DNA of 64,000 nt from Actinomycetospora cinnamomea (lineage in GTDB: Bacteria > Actinomycetota > Actinomycetes > Mycobacteriales > Pseudonocardiaceae), in assembly GCF_003096675.1 (NCBI RefSeq), contig NZ_QEKW01000005.1, positions 186,001 through 250,000 on the forward strand. Direction: 5' to 3'. Below are positions 37,732 to 45,440 of the stretch, in pieces. Positions within the stretch are counted from its first letter, which is position 1. Each line of letters begins with the position of its first letter. The notes beneath the pieces are model-generated. The model did not search any database, was not told the DNA's origin, and worked only from the letters and a program-made list of their open reading frames with translations. Both the position numbers and the translations under genes were made by a program.

Positions 37732-38991
37732 ATGCCTAGCAAGAACCCTACTCCAAGTAGGCGCGGTGAACGGAGTGCATACGAGCAGCAGCGTCGAATG
37801 CAGGAAGCGCTGGATCGGGGCGAGGATCCAACAGAGGGGAGAGACTCGGGAGACCGGCATCGGGAAGAGGTCGAACGACAGAAAGCGCGACTCAAGGCGG
37901 CCGAGCAAGCGAAGCGGGAGGTAGTCGAGGAGCATTGGGAGCCGCCCCCGTCGTTCGGGTCAATGCGGTATCAGCTCGACAACCCCCTGCCCGAGAACGG
38001 CTTTGTCGTGAAGGAACTGGCCGGCACCGGCATGACGATCCTCTTTATCGCGCAGTGGAAGGCGGGGAAGACCACCGCTGGCTTCAACCTCGCCGTCGCG
38101 CTCGCGGACGGCGGCGAGTTCCTGGGCCGGTTCGGAACGGAGCTGCGCGAGGACACGAGCGTCGCATACTGGAACTTCGAGCTGGACGGACGTCGAGCGC
38201 AGGACTGGGTCCGGGACCTCGACCCGCAGCATCCGGAACGGCTCTACGTCGAGCACTGGCGCGGCTACGGCATCCCGATCGAGACGCCAGCGGGTGAGGA
38301 CTTCGCCGTCGGACACCTCATCGAGCAAGCCGCGTCCGTCCTCATCATTGACCCGTCGAGCAGCGCGCACGACCACGACGAGAACAGCGCGCAAGAGATG
38401 GGCCGCTGGTACAAGGCGGTCGAGCGGATCAAGCGTCGAGCCGGGCTCGACCTCGTGGTGATCGTCGCGCACGCCGGCCATGGCGGCGTCGGGGAGAACG
38501 GCGATGGACTCCCGCGTGTTCGAGGTAACTCGAAACAGATGGGCGACGCGGACGCCTTCTGGTTCTACCAGCACGGCGGCGAGCACGGCCAGATCGCGCC
38601 CGACTCGCGCCGCTACTTCACCGCCTACGGCCGCGACATCGACACCGGCCAGATCACGCTCGACTACGACAGCACCTCGCGGCGGCTCGAAGTGGTGAGC
38701 GGAGTAACGGGCCGGGCGGAGGATCGCGCCCTTAACACGGGGAAGGAAGTCTGGCGAATCCTCGACAACTACTACAGCAGCAACACCAAGACCTTCGCAG
38801 GCAAGAGCAAGTTGGAGAAGCTCATCAGGACGGCCGGTAAGAGCGACTACAAGCGGGAGGGGATCGAGTACGCGGACAGGATGGGGTGGATCGAGATCGA
38901 GGAGCAGGGCGACGGTCGTCCGATTCTCTACAGGCTGGGAAAGACGCAACCGGAAGACGACAAGTGCATCCGGCTTCCACCGCTGAAGTAG
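37732..38991 (+). CDS. RepA-like AAA ATPase (replicative helicase family)
   Basis: 419 aa from the ATG at 37732, which has GAGAGG upstream; the frame is open further back but the operators lie there. Residues 1-70 are charged and helical (REEVERQKARLKAAEQAKREVVEEH). The RecA-like core has Walker A FIAQWKAGKTTAGFN near residue 106 and Walker B VLIIDPSSSAHD near 203. VVIVAHAGHGGVGENGDGLPRVRGNSKQMGDAD carries the sensor region, in the style of plasmid RepA/AAA_25 proteins. The C-terminal part may be a winged helix. Probably the element's replication initiator or helicase. Confidence 0.78.
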   Translation: MPSKNPTPSRRGERSAYEQQRRMQEALDRGEDPTEGRDSGDRHREEVERQKARLKAAEQAKREVVEEHWEPPPSFGSMRYQLDNPLPENGFVVKELAGTGMTILFIAQWKAGKTTAGFNLAVALADGGEFLGRFGTELREDTSVAYWNFELDGRRAQDWVRDLDPQHPERLYVEHWRGYGIPIETPAGEDFAVGHLIEQAASVLIIDPSSSAHDHDENSAQEMGRWYKAVERIKRRAGLDLVVIVAHAGHGGVGENGDGLPRVRGNSKQMGDADAFWFYQHGGEHGQIAPDSRRYFTAYGRDIDTGQITLDYDSTSRRLEVVSGVTGRAEDRALNTGKEVWRILDNYYSSNTKTFAGKSKLEKLIRTAGKSDYKREGIEYADRMGWIEIEEQGDGRPILYRLGKTQPEDDKCIRLPPLK

Positions 38992-38993
38992 GT

Positions 38994-39140
38994 ACCTCGC
39001 CCCACCTCGCCCCTACCTCGCCCCAGCCGTCGGGGCGAGGTCCCCCGAACCACCTCGCCCCGCCCTCTTAGGGGGCGGGGGTGGTCGGGGATCGCCGGTC
39101 GAACTAACCCGTACCCCGCCCCTATCGAGAGGGGCGAGGT
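38994..39140. repeat. Cluster of six 10-bp repeats (candidate origin)
   Basis: ACCTCGCCCC occurs directly at 38994, 39004, 39015 and 39052, and inverted (GGGGCGAGGT) at 39032-39041 and 39131-39140. The first three are nearly back to back. Copies three and four form a 10-bp hairpin with a seven-base loop. The cluster starts three bases after the RepA-like stop and ends just before the next gene's ribosome-binding site. Iterons next to a rep gene suggest an origin; a termination or autoregulatory role is the alternative. Confidence 0.6.
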
Positions 39141-39158
39141 TCGCTGGAGGAGGAGCAA

Positions 39159-39413
39159 ATGTCGGACAGTGTGAAGGATCAAGAGATTGCTGCGAGCGGT
39201 CTGATTAAGGTCCGGGCCGAGTGCGGGCTCACGACATACCGATGCCCGGCGTGCGGCGAGGAGTCGGTGTTCAGCGTCGAGCTAGACCGATGCTTCCACG
39301 TCGACGGAAGCGACAACCGCTCATGCTGGCGGGCGATTCTGCGGGAACGAGATAAGTACAGACCGGATCACGTCCGACGGGTTCGTGAGGGGAACGGGGC
39401 TCGCAATGGCTAA
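39159..39413 (+). CDS. Small zinc-ribbon-like protein
   Basis: 84 aa with a strong GGAGGAGGAG leader. Possible zinc ligands are CPACGEE near residue 31, then Cys in LDRCFHVDG and NRSCWRAIL. The C-terminus is basic (RRVREGNGARNG). Its end overlaps the next gene's start by eight bases. A helper of replication or transcription is plausible; function unknown. Confidence 0.62.
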   Translation: MSDSVKDQEIAASGLIKVRAECGLTTYRCPACGEESVFSVELDRCFHVDGSDNRSCWRAILRERDKYRPDHVRRVREGNGARNG

Positions 39414-39978
39414 GAACACAGCAAAGAAGAACCGCGAGTTGGTGTTTGCGGAGGAGTCGTCAGAACAACCAATCGTCAGCAACAAGAAGGGTCGACGCGT
39501 CGATTACACGAAGCCTGATCCCAAGAGCGGGAAGCTGCGCCCTTACGGCGGGACCGGCGAAGGCAACCCGTCGCACGCCAACGTGCCGCTGGAGGACCGA
39601 TGCACCGCCAACCGGGCCAAGGACGGGCAGCGGTGCACGAAGCTCAAGATCAGGGGTGCGGAGGTCTGCGGTACCCACGGGGGCCGGGCGCCGCAGGTGA
39701 TGCGGAAGGCGATGGCCCGGCTACAGAACAGCACGGATCGTCTTGTGCAGGCCCTCCTGGAGATCGCACTCGACCCGGAGCGTCCGGACGCGGTGCGGCT
39801 CGTGGCGTTGCGCGACGCGCTCGACCGCGCGGGCGTGAAGTCCGCCGACAAGGTCGACATCATGCACTCGGCGAAGCCGTACGAAGCGCTCGCGACGAAG
39901 ATCATGCGGGCGCCGTCGGAGCGTGTGGACGAGGAGTACACGGCTCGCGCTGTCGACATGGACGACGAGCGGTACTGA
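39406..39978 (+). CDS. CTHGG zinc-motif protein, small-terminase-like
   Basis: 190 aa from the ATG at 39406. Four candidate zinc ligands form C66-x10-C77-x10-C88-x2-H91 in EDRCTANRAKDGQRC and EVCGTHGGRAPQV. A helical segment follows (MRKAMARLQNSTDRLVQALLEIALDP), then VRLVALRDALDRAGVKSADKV. Proteins with a C-x2-HGG-x-APQV motif before such helices are common in actinophages and are often called small terminase or DNA-binding proteins. No large terminase is present. Basic N-terminus. Confidence 0.62.
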   Translation: MAKNTAKKNRELVFAEESSEQPIVSNKKGRRVDYTKPDPKSGKLRPYGGTGEGNPSHANVPLEDRCTANRAKDGQRCTKLKIRGAEVCGTHGGRAPQVMRKAMARLQNSTDRLVQALLEIALDPERPDAVRLVALRDALDRAGVKSADKVDIMHSAKPYEALATKIMRAPSERVDEEYTARAVDMDDERY

Positions 39979-39983
39979 CGGCG

Positions 39984-40325
39984 ATGCGGAGCTACGGACG
40001 CGGGTTCGTCACCGCCGTCGACCCGTACCGCGACAACCCGCCCGACGAGGACGGCGACGTCGTGTGTGCGGGGTGCGGCGCCGTCTTCCCGGGGCTCGAC
40101 GCGCTCGCGGCCGCCGGGCTGCTCGCCTACCCGGAGCGGTGCCGCGAGTGCCGGGCCACGGAGCGCGAGCAGGTGGCGTCGAGCGCGGGCCTGCTGTCGG
40201 TCCCGGGCGACCCGTCGCGGGTGCAGCGCTCCACCCTCGCCGACCGCGAGGAGGCGAGGCGCCGGGCGCGGATCAGCGCCGGTGTGCGAGCCGCGAAGGC
40301 CCGGCGCGAGGCAGCCCGCTCATGA
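39984..40325 (+). CDS. Small protein with paired CxxC motifs
   Basis: 113 aa. CAGC (VVCAGCGAVF) and CREC (PERCRECRATE) form a probable zinc ribbon in the first 60 residues. The C-terminus is Arg/Ala-rich and basic (EARRRARISAGVRAAKARREAARS), fit for nucleic-acid binding. It begins six bases after the previous stop. High GC compared with its neighbours. Function unknown. Confidence 0.6.
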   Translation: MRSYGRGFVTAVDPYRDNPPDEDGDVVCAGCGAVFPGLDALAAAGLLAYPERCRECRATEREQVASSAGLLSVPGDPSRVQRSTLADREEARRRARISAGVRAAKARREAARS

Positions 40326-40451
40326 TCAACACGACCCATCTGGACGACGCCATCGCACAGCTCGTGGCGAACCGTCGCGGTTGCAATACGGGGATGACGG
40401 GCGTCAAGCCCCCAGTTAACCCCGTTCCCTTCGCAACCGAGGAGCGGACCC

Positions 40452-40712
40452 ATGACCCCCACCCCAACCCCGACGGGCGCGCCTGCGATCGAGGTGGTCC
40501 CGGTCGCCTGGCTCGACGCGGGCGACCGGATCACCGAGCACGACCCGGCGCTGTCGGACGAGGAGAGCGCGAGCGCGAACGATTGGCGGACCGTCGAGTC
40601 GGTCGAACGCCGGGTGACTGCGTGCCGGGTCGTCGTGCACTTCGAGGACGGGGACCGGGCGACCGGCTACCCGGAACAGCTCGTGGTCCGGGTCGTCGGG
40701 AGTGCGTCGTGA
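40452..40712 (+). CDS. Small element protein of unknown function
   Basis: 86 aa, with GAGGAGCG upstream of the ATG. Beta-rich: VVPVAWLDAGDRITEHDPAL, then TVESVERRVTACRVVVHFEDGDRATGYPEQLVVRVVG. The spacing resembles small KOW/SH3-like barrels, but no family is certain. The recombinase start GTG overlaps its stop (GTGA). The 126 bp before it hold no convincing gene. Confidence 0.6.
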   Translation: MTPTPTPTGAPAIEVVPVAWLDAGDRITEHDPALSDEESASANDWRTVESVERRVTACRVVVHFEDGDRATGYPEQLVVRVVGSAS

Positions 40713-41482
40713 GCGCGCCCACGGAGATCCACGGAGAGCCGATGGACCGGCCGACCCCCGGCCGGGCGACGCGGAAGCCCCGTCAACGCGGGAGCGGTGG
40801 AACGGGCCACGGGAACGGGCCGTCCTCGACGGCGTCGACCGGCCTCCGGCTCGTCGGGTACGTCCGGGTGTCGACGGCGGCTCAGGCGACGGATCGGAGC
40901 CACGGGCTGAACGCACAGTGGGACGCGCTCGACCGCTGGTGCCGGGCGAACGGCCATGAGCTTGTGACTGTCGTTCCGGAGGTCGCGAGCACCCGGGACC
41001 CGGAGCGGATGTATGGCCGGCTGGCGGTCGAAGCGCTGTTGCGGGCCGGGCTCGCGGATGCGATGGCGGTGCGGGACCTGGACCGGGCGAGCCGGGGGAC
41101 GCTCGACGGCGCGGAGATGCTGAGCCGCGCCGTGCGCCACGGCTGGCGGGTCGTCGGGACCGACGGGCTCGACAGCTCCGACCCGGAGCAGGAGCTGATG
41201 ATCAACATTCGGCTCGCCGTCGCCCAGGAGGAACGCCGCAAGATCGCCCGCCGGACCCGCGAGGGCCTGGCGGCGGCGCGGAGCAAGGGCGCGGTGCTTG
41301 GCCGGCCACGCACCATCCCCGACGCGGTGGTGCGCCGGATGAAGAAGCTGCGGACCGAGGGGCTGTCGTGCGCCCGAATCGCTGCGGCGCTGGACCGAGG
41401 GAAGACGCCCCCGCCGAGCGGCGGTGCGAACTGGAGCCCGGCGACCGTGCGGACGGTGCTGCGCCGAGAAGGAGCCCTGTAA
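40709..41482 (+). CDS. Serine recombinase (resolvase/invertase type)
   Basis: 257 aa from the GTG overlapping the previous stop. After a 45-residue basic, Gly-rich extension the catalytic domain begins LRLVGYVRVSTAAQATD, with the nucleophilic Ser near residue 55. AVRDLDRASRGTLDGAEML carries the conserved Arg cluster; QEERRKIARRTREGLAAARSKGAVLGRP is the long E-helix. The C-terminus VVRRMKKLRTEGLSCARIAAALDR plus WSPATVRTVLRR is a helix-turn-helix. It resembles small resolvases and invertases rather than large phage integrases. Its TAA overlaps the integrase ATG. Confidence 0.88.
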   Translation: MSAPTEIHGEPMDRPTPGRATRKPRQRGSGGTGHGNGPSSTASTGLRLVGYVRVSTAAQATDRSHGLNAQWDALDRWCRANGHELVTVVPEVASTRDPERMYGRLAVEALLRAGLADAMAVRDLDRASRGTLDGAEMLSRAVRHGWRVVGTDGLDSSDPEQELMINIRLAVAQEERRKIARRTREGLAAARSKGAVLGRPRTIPDAVVRRMKKLRTEGLSCARIAAALDRGKTPPPSGGANWSPATVRTVLRREGAL

Positions 41483-42813
41483 TGGCCTACGTCCAGAAGC
41501 GCGGTGCGTCGTACAAGGTGCGTGGGAAGGAGCCCGCGTACGACGAGACGACCGGCGCTGTCCTCCGGGACCGACGCGGCCGGATCGTGATGCGGGACGT
41601 GTCGTTCGGGACCTTCGACAACTGGACCGACGCCGATAAGCACCGCAAGAAGATCGACGGCGAGTTGGTGACGACCGGGCGGACCCTCGACCACGCCGCC
41701 GGGCGCGAGACGTTCGGGACGTTCGCTGCGGACTGGATGGAGACGAAGCGGAGCGCGGTGGCGAATGGGCGGCTGAAGGAGCGCACGGCCGACGACTACG
41801 CGGACCTGTTGCGCCGGTACGTCCTGCCGGTGTTCGCGGCCCGCCCAATCGGCTCGATCACGCCGCACGACGCCGAGAAGTTCCACGCCGCGCTCGTGAA
41901 GCGCGGGCTGGCCCGCTCGACCGTGAAGCACGGGTACGACGTGTTCCGGTGGGCCCTGGCGTACGCGGCCCGACGACACGCGATCGGTATTAATCCGGCC
42001 GAGGGCATCGACACCTCCGGCCACGCCGACGGCTACCGCTTCGAGGGGACGCCGCTGTCTCGGGATCAGGTCGCGGCGGTCGTCGCTGCGGTAGGGGAGC
42101 GGTCGGAGGTGTACGCGCTCGCCGTGCGGTTCCTCGCGTCGACCGGGCTGCGTGCCGCGGAGTTTGCGGGGCTCGAGGTTGCGGACCTACGGCTAGTGGC
42201 CCGGGCTGGGGGTGGGGCAAAGGGCTCGGTGCGCGTCGCGCGGACGAAGCGCTGGAAGGCGGGCGAGTGCATCGAGGGGACGCCGAAGAGCAAGAAGTCC
42301 CGGCGGACGGTCCCGCTCCCGCCGGGGCTCGCGGGCGACCTCCGGGCGTACCTCGACGACGTGCACCCCGACGGCTCCGACCCGGCGGCGCCGTTGTTCC
42401 CCGGGCGGGTCGAGTCGCGGGGCGGGGCGAAGGCGAAGGGCCAGCGCGGAACCCTCGCGCCGGTCGTCCTCGACTGGTCCCGGCCGGTCAACCCGTCGGC
42501 GCTCTACAAGTCCGTCGTGCTGCCCGCGTACGCGGCTGCGGGTCTGCCCGACGGGACGCGGCTCCACGACCTCCGACACACATACGCGACGCTCCAGCTG
42601 ATGGCCGGCGAGCCGTACCAGAAGGTCTCGCGCTGGCTCGGGCACGCGTCGTTCGTGGTGACGTTGACGATCTACGCCCACTGGATCGAGGACGAGGACG
42701 AGGAGTCGTCGTTGGACTTCGCCCCCTCCTCAGCTAGCGCCGAGCAAGCGCGTGAGAAGACTACAAATCGGACTACAGACGACAATGTCATTCCGATCCG
42801 CGCGGCTCAGTAG
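41482..42813 (+). CDS. int: Tyrosine recombinase / phage-type integrase
   Basis: 443 aa. The N-terminal arm-binding region is basic (YVQKRGASYKVRGKEP), followed by the SAM-like core-binding domain (TFGTFAADWMETKRSAVANG to YDVFRWALAYAARR). Catalytic residues: Arg224 in STGLRAAEFAGLEV, His362 and Arg365 in LHDLRHTYATLQ, His388 in WLGHASF, and Tyr398 in TIYAHWI. It is the obvious enzyme for integration into the tRNA-Tyr anticodon arm. It overlaps the serine recombinase gene and lies 3.7 kb from the right attachment site. Confidence 0.93.
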   Translation: MAYVQKRGASYKVRGKEPAYDETTGAVLRDRRGRIVMRDVSFGTFDNWTDADKHRKKIDGELVTTGRTLDHAAGRETFGTFAADWMETKRSAVANGRLKERTADDYADLLRRYVLPVFAARPIGSITPHDAEKFHAALVKRGLARSTVKHGYDVFRWALAYAARRHAIGINPAEGIDTSGHADGYRFEGTPLSRDQVAAVVAAVGERSEVYALAVRFLASTGLRAAEFAGLEVADLRLVARAGGGAKGSVRVARTKRWKAGECIEGTPKSKKSRRTVPLPPGLAGDLRAYLDDVHPDGSDPAAPLFPGRVESRGGAKAKGQRGTLAPVVLDWSRPVNPSALYKSVVLPAYAAAGLPDGTRLHDLRHTYATLQLMAGEPYQKVSRWLGHASFVVTLTIYAHWIEDEDEESSLDFAPSSASAEQAREKTTNRTTDDNVIPIRAAQ

Positions 42814-42838
42814 AATCGACGCGAGGAAAGGAGGAATC

Positions 42839-43042
42839 ATGGCGAAGATTCTGCGAGGCCTGAACGGCCGCGAGTACCCGGTGGAGCTCCAGGCGGACTT
42901 CACGCCGCACAACCGGTTCGGCGACGGCGTCCGGACGAACACCCCGGCGGCTGTCGAGTCGCGTGCTGTTCTCGCGCGGCGTTTGCGCGGGCACGCGCTC
43001 GGCCCGGTGCGACTGGTGCCGAAGGACCCGGCCCAGCCGTAG
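42839..43042 (+). CDS. Small element protein
   Basis: 67 aa, chosen for the perfect AAGGAGG eight bases before the ATG. AKILRGLNGREYPVELQADFTPHNRFGDGVRTNTPAAVESRAVLARRLRGHALGP has no recognised family. Follows the integrase by 25 bp and is closed by the hairpin at 43088. Function unknown. Confidence 0.6.
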   Translation: MAKILRGLNGREYPVELQADFTPHNRFGDGVRTNTPAAVESRAVLARRLRGHALGPVRLVPKDPAQP

Positions 43043-43087
43043 GACAACGTCCGGGCACCCACTGGCCAGTTCCGCCCGGACTGCATA

Positions 43088-43137
43088 ACGACACCCCCGG
43101 TACCCCTTCGCCTCCTTGCGGGTATCGGGGGTGTCGT
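43088..43137 (+). terminator. 18-bp hairpin terminator
   Basis: Arms 43088-43105 (ACGACACCCCCGGTACCC) and 43120-43137 pair along 18 positions with one wobble; loop 14 bases. It lies 46 bases after the 42839 gene and probably ends the integrase transcript. Confidence 0.8.
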
Positions 43138-43202
43138 GTCTATGCAGAAGTTCGCCCATCTGCTGTGAGCCATTTCCACGGTTCGCAACTAACGTAGGTT
43201 AC

Positions 43203-43562
43203 ATGATCAACACCGTGAAGACCGACTGGCTCGCCGTTGCGTCGTGGGCGTACCTCTCGAATGGTGAGGCGCCCGCCGGATATACCGCGATTCCGGGTGT
43301 CTCCGCTGGCGCGTACGTCCGCGAGGGCTCGACCCCGCCCCCGTCGGCCCTGGCCCGCCGCGCGGCGCTCTCGGCGCTGGAGGACGAGAACGGGTGCCCG
43401 ACCGACGGCGGCGAGGCCCTGCTGTTCGACGGCTCGACCGTCGAGCGCGAGGGCCGCGTCTGGTGGCGCTTCGAGACGCTGAGCTCGATGCCGATGCGCG
43501 GTCTCGTCGCCCCGCTCCACGACTGGATCGCGGTGGAGGAGGACGACGCCGAGGACTGGTGA
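43203..43562 (+). CDS. Element protein of unknown function
   Basis: 119 aa from the ATG at 43203. The N-terminus TDWLAVASWAYLSNGEAPAGYTAIPGVSAGAYV is followed by a long helix-forming run and a very acidic end (WIAVEEDDAEDW). The leader has little Shine-Dalgarno character (CTAACGTAGGTTAC). Framed by two terminators, so it is probably monocistronic. Acidic mimic or anti-defence roles are possible for such proteins but nothing shows one here. Confidence 0.58.
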   Translation: MINTVKTDWLAVASWAYLSNGEAPAGYTAIPGVSAGAYVREGSTPPPSALARRAALSALEDENGCPTDGGEALLFDGSTVEREGRVWWRFETLSSMPMRGLVAPLHDWIAVEEDDAEDW

Positions 43563-43584
43563 CCCCCTCTCCCCTCAACGACCG

Positions 43585-43616
43585 ACGCCCCGGCTCTCTT
43601 GTGGAGACCGGGGCGT
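43585..43616. terminator. Bidirectional hairpin between convergent genes
   Basis: ACGCCCCGG (43585-43593) pairs with CCGGGGCGT (43608-43616), and the flanks partly extend it. It lies between the convergent 43203 gene and the methyltransferase, each stop within 25 bases. Confidence 0.7.
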
Positions 43617-43624
43617 TGTCGCGT

Positions 43625-45418
43625 CTAGGAAGGGTCGATCTCGAACATCCCTTGAGGTTCCGAGTAGTCCATCATCACCTGGCCGACACCCTTGCTCGAT
43701 CGCTTCTGCGCCTGAAGGTAGGGCAGCAGCGTCACCGGGAGCTTGGGATGCTCCTCGTTCAGCAGCTGTTCGACGGTCATGATCTGGACCTTTGGGTACT
43801 GCTTGCCGTCGCCCGGATGCTTGTAGATGCCGCTGTGGTTCGCCGCGTCGAGCATCGCCTTGGTGGGCTTCTTCATGCAGATGAACACGCCCATGGCCGC
43901 CTTCTGCGATTGGACCGTACCGATCAGGTCCCGCACATGGCCCGGGTTCGTGGTTCCACCCTTGACGGACACCAGCACGCGATCCGACTTGCCCTTTGCG
44001 TCGATGAGGAAGCGGATCACGCCATCAATGCCCTTGTCGCCGACTTGCTTCTCGTTCGGCGTGCCGTCGACCAGCATCACACACCAACGCTCGAACTCGA
44101 ATGGCGAGTACTTGAAGAGCGCGTGCGCACCATCCATGTCTCGCGGAATGCCGTGGATGCTGTAGGAGTCGCGGACCGTTTCGCCGTAGGTGTGGCGCAA
44201 GCGTGCGTCGATCAAGTCGATGGCGATAGTAGTAACGTCGATGCCTATCCAGCGGCGGTCGAGCTTCTGTGCAGCGTCCACGGTCGTCCCGCAGCCAGCG
44301 AAGGGGTCGAGGACTATGTCGCCCTTGTCGGAGCCAATCTCTACAATTCGTTCGAGAAGAGAAAGCGGCTTTTGGGTCGGATAACCAAGGCGCTCGGCTG
44401 CCATCGGGTTGATCGAGATCAGGTCCGTCCAGAGCGATTGGATAGCGGAGCCCTTGGCCTCGTCGAGGTAGAACTTGCGCTCAGGCACGGCACCGGGTTT
44501 GGATTGGACGACCCGATCTGCCTCGATCATCTCCTGCATCCGCTCCTGCGAGTACCGCCAGTAGCGAGTCACCCCCATGACTTCGTAGCTGGGGTTGCCC
44601 TTCGCAGCACCGCCGGGGCCGATCATGCTGATCGTGCGATAGCGCCTTCCGGTGCTCGGCTCGACATGCTTGAAGCGCTTGAGATAGTCCTCGTCGTACT
44701 CGCCGAACAGCTGATTGAACTTGTAGTTCTCCGACTTTCCGAAGACAAGGATCGTGTCTGTCGCTCGGCCAAGGTGTCGCGCGCCCTGGCCTGAGTTGCC
44801 CTTCACTGTGTGGGCGCGCTGCCAGATGACTTCATTGATGAACCTGCGAGGCCCGAACGTCGCGTCCAAAATGATCTTCAAGTAGTGGCTTGCGGTCGGA
44901 TCGCAGTGTAGCCAGAGGGTTGCGGTCGGTTTCATTACGCGATGAAGTTCGACGAGGCGCGCAGTCATCATCACGAGGTAGGCCAGGACGTCGTTCTCGC
45001 CGAGAAGCTTGTGCATCGCTTCCAGTGCGTCCTGGACCGCCATCGGAGCCCCACCGTTTACCAGGCTGTAGAAGAGCTGCTCTGTGTCCTGGTTCCACAC
45101 CCACGTGTCGTCGAAGGCTTCGATCTGGGCCTGTGACTCCTCACCCGACTTGTCCTGAAAGAGGACGTTGTATGAGCGATTGGAGTTGAACGGTGGATCG
45201 AGGTAGACGAGGTCCACCGACTCGCTAGCGATGTTCTCCCGAAGAACTTCGAGGTTGTCGCCGTAGTAGAGCTGGTTACGCCATGAGGTATCCCCCGCCA
45301 CTGCCGCAGCCTCGCACACGGTTCGCGCGTCGGTCGCGGCGACGGGCCGTCTCTCGTGGACGCTCGCGGGCTCGACCGGGGTGGGGGTGAGTCGACCCTG
45401 GGCCCGGTCGTCTCGCAT
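43625..45418 (-). CDS. DNA methyltransferase with C-terminal Mrr-like nuclease domain
   Basis: 597 aa from the ATG at 45418; the conserved part starts near residue 45 (TSWRNQLYYGDNLEVLREN), so a later start is possible. Motif IV DPPFNSN (74-80) precedes motif I DPFAGCGTTVDAAQ (near 371), the beta-class order for N6-adenine or N4-cytosine methylation. QRAHTVKGNSGQGARHLG and GYPTQKPLSLLERIV are typical. Residues 440-570 (FERWCVMLVDG, GDKGIDGVIRF, VLVSVKGG) match the Mrr/PD-(D/E)xK core with GID and xxK. GC is clearly below that of neighbours. A separate nuclease or specificity gene is absent. Confidence 0.85.
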   Translation of the reverse strand: MRDDRAQGRLTPTPVEPASVHERRPVAATDARTVCEAAAVAGDTSWRNQLYYGDNLEVLRENIASESVDLVYLDPPFNSNRSYNVLFQDKSGEESQAQIEAFDDTWVWNQDTEQLFYSLVNGGAPMAVQDALEAMHKLLGENDVLAYLVMMTARLVELHRVMKPTATLWLHCDPTASHYLKIILDATFGPRRFINEVIWQRAHTVKGNSGQGARHLGRATDTILVFGKSENYKFNQLFGEYDEDYLKRFKHVEPSTGRRYRTISMIGPGGAAKGNPSYEVMGVTRYWRYSQERMQEMIEADRVVQSKPGAVPERKFYLDEAKGSAIQSLWTDLISINPMAAERLGYPTQKPLSLLERIVEIGSDKGDIVLDPFAGCGTTVDAAQKLDRRWIGIDVTTIAIDLIDARLRHTYGETVRDSYSIHGIPRDMDGAHALFKYSPFEFERWCVMLVDGTPNEKQVGDKGIDGVIRFLIDAKGKSDRVLVSVKGGTTNPGHVRDLIGTVQSQKAAMGVFICMKKPTKAMLDAANHSGIYKHPGDGKQYPKVQIMTVEQLLNEEHPKLPVTLLPYLQAQKRSSKGVGQVMMDYSEPQGMFEIDPS

Positions 45419-45436
45419 GGCGAGCGTCCACGAGAG
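45351..45436. repeat. Perfect 17-bp inverted repeat around the methyltransferase start
   Basis: CTCTCGTGGACGCTCGC at 45351-45367 and its exact reverse complement at 45420-45436, 52 bp apart. Read on the minus strand, the first arm lies directly before the annotated ATG (45418) and the second inside the 5' codons. Inner segments (CGACCGGG / CCCGGTCG) can pair as well. It could sequester the start codon in RNA or bind a dimeric regulator. Confidence 0.65.
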
Positions 45437-45440
45437 GGCG

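Noticed and set aside
38994-39140. CRISPR array
   Set aside because: Repeats are only 10 bp, partly inverted, with irregular or no spacers and no cas gene in the window.
40322-40708. Upstream ATG extending the serine recombinase by 129 codons
   Set aside because: It would cover the 40452 gene in another frame with low-complexity Arg-rich sequence; the GTG at 40709 overlaps the preceding stop as in neighbouring genes.
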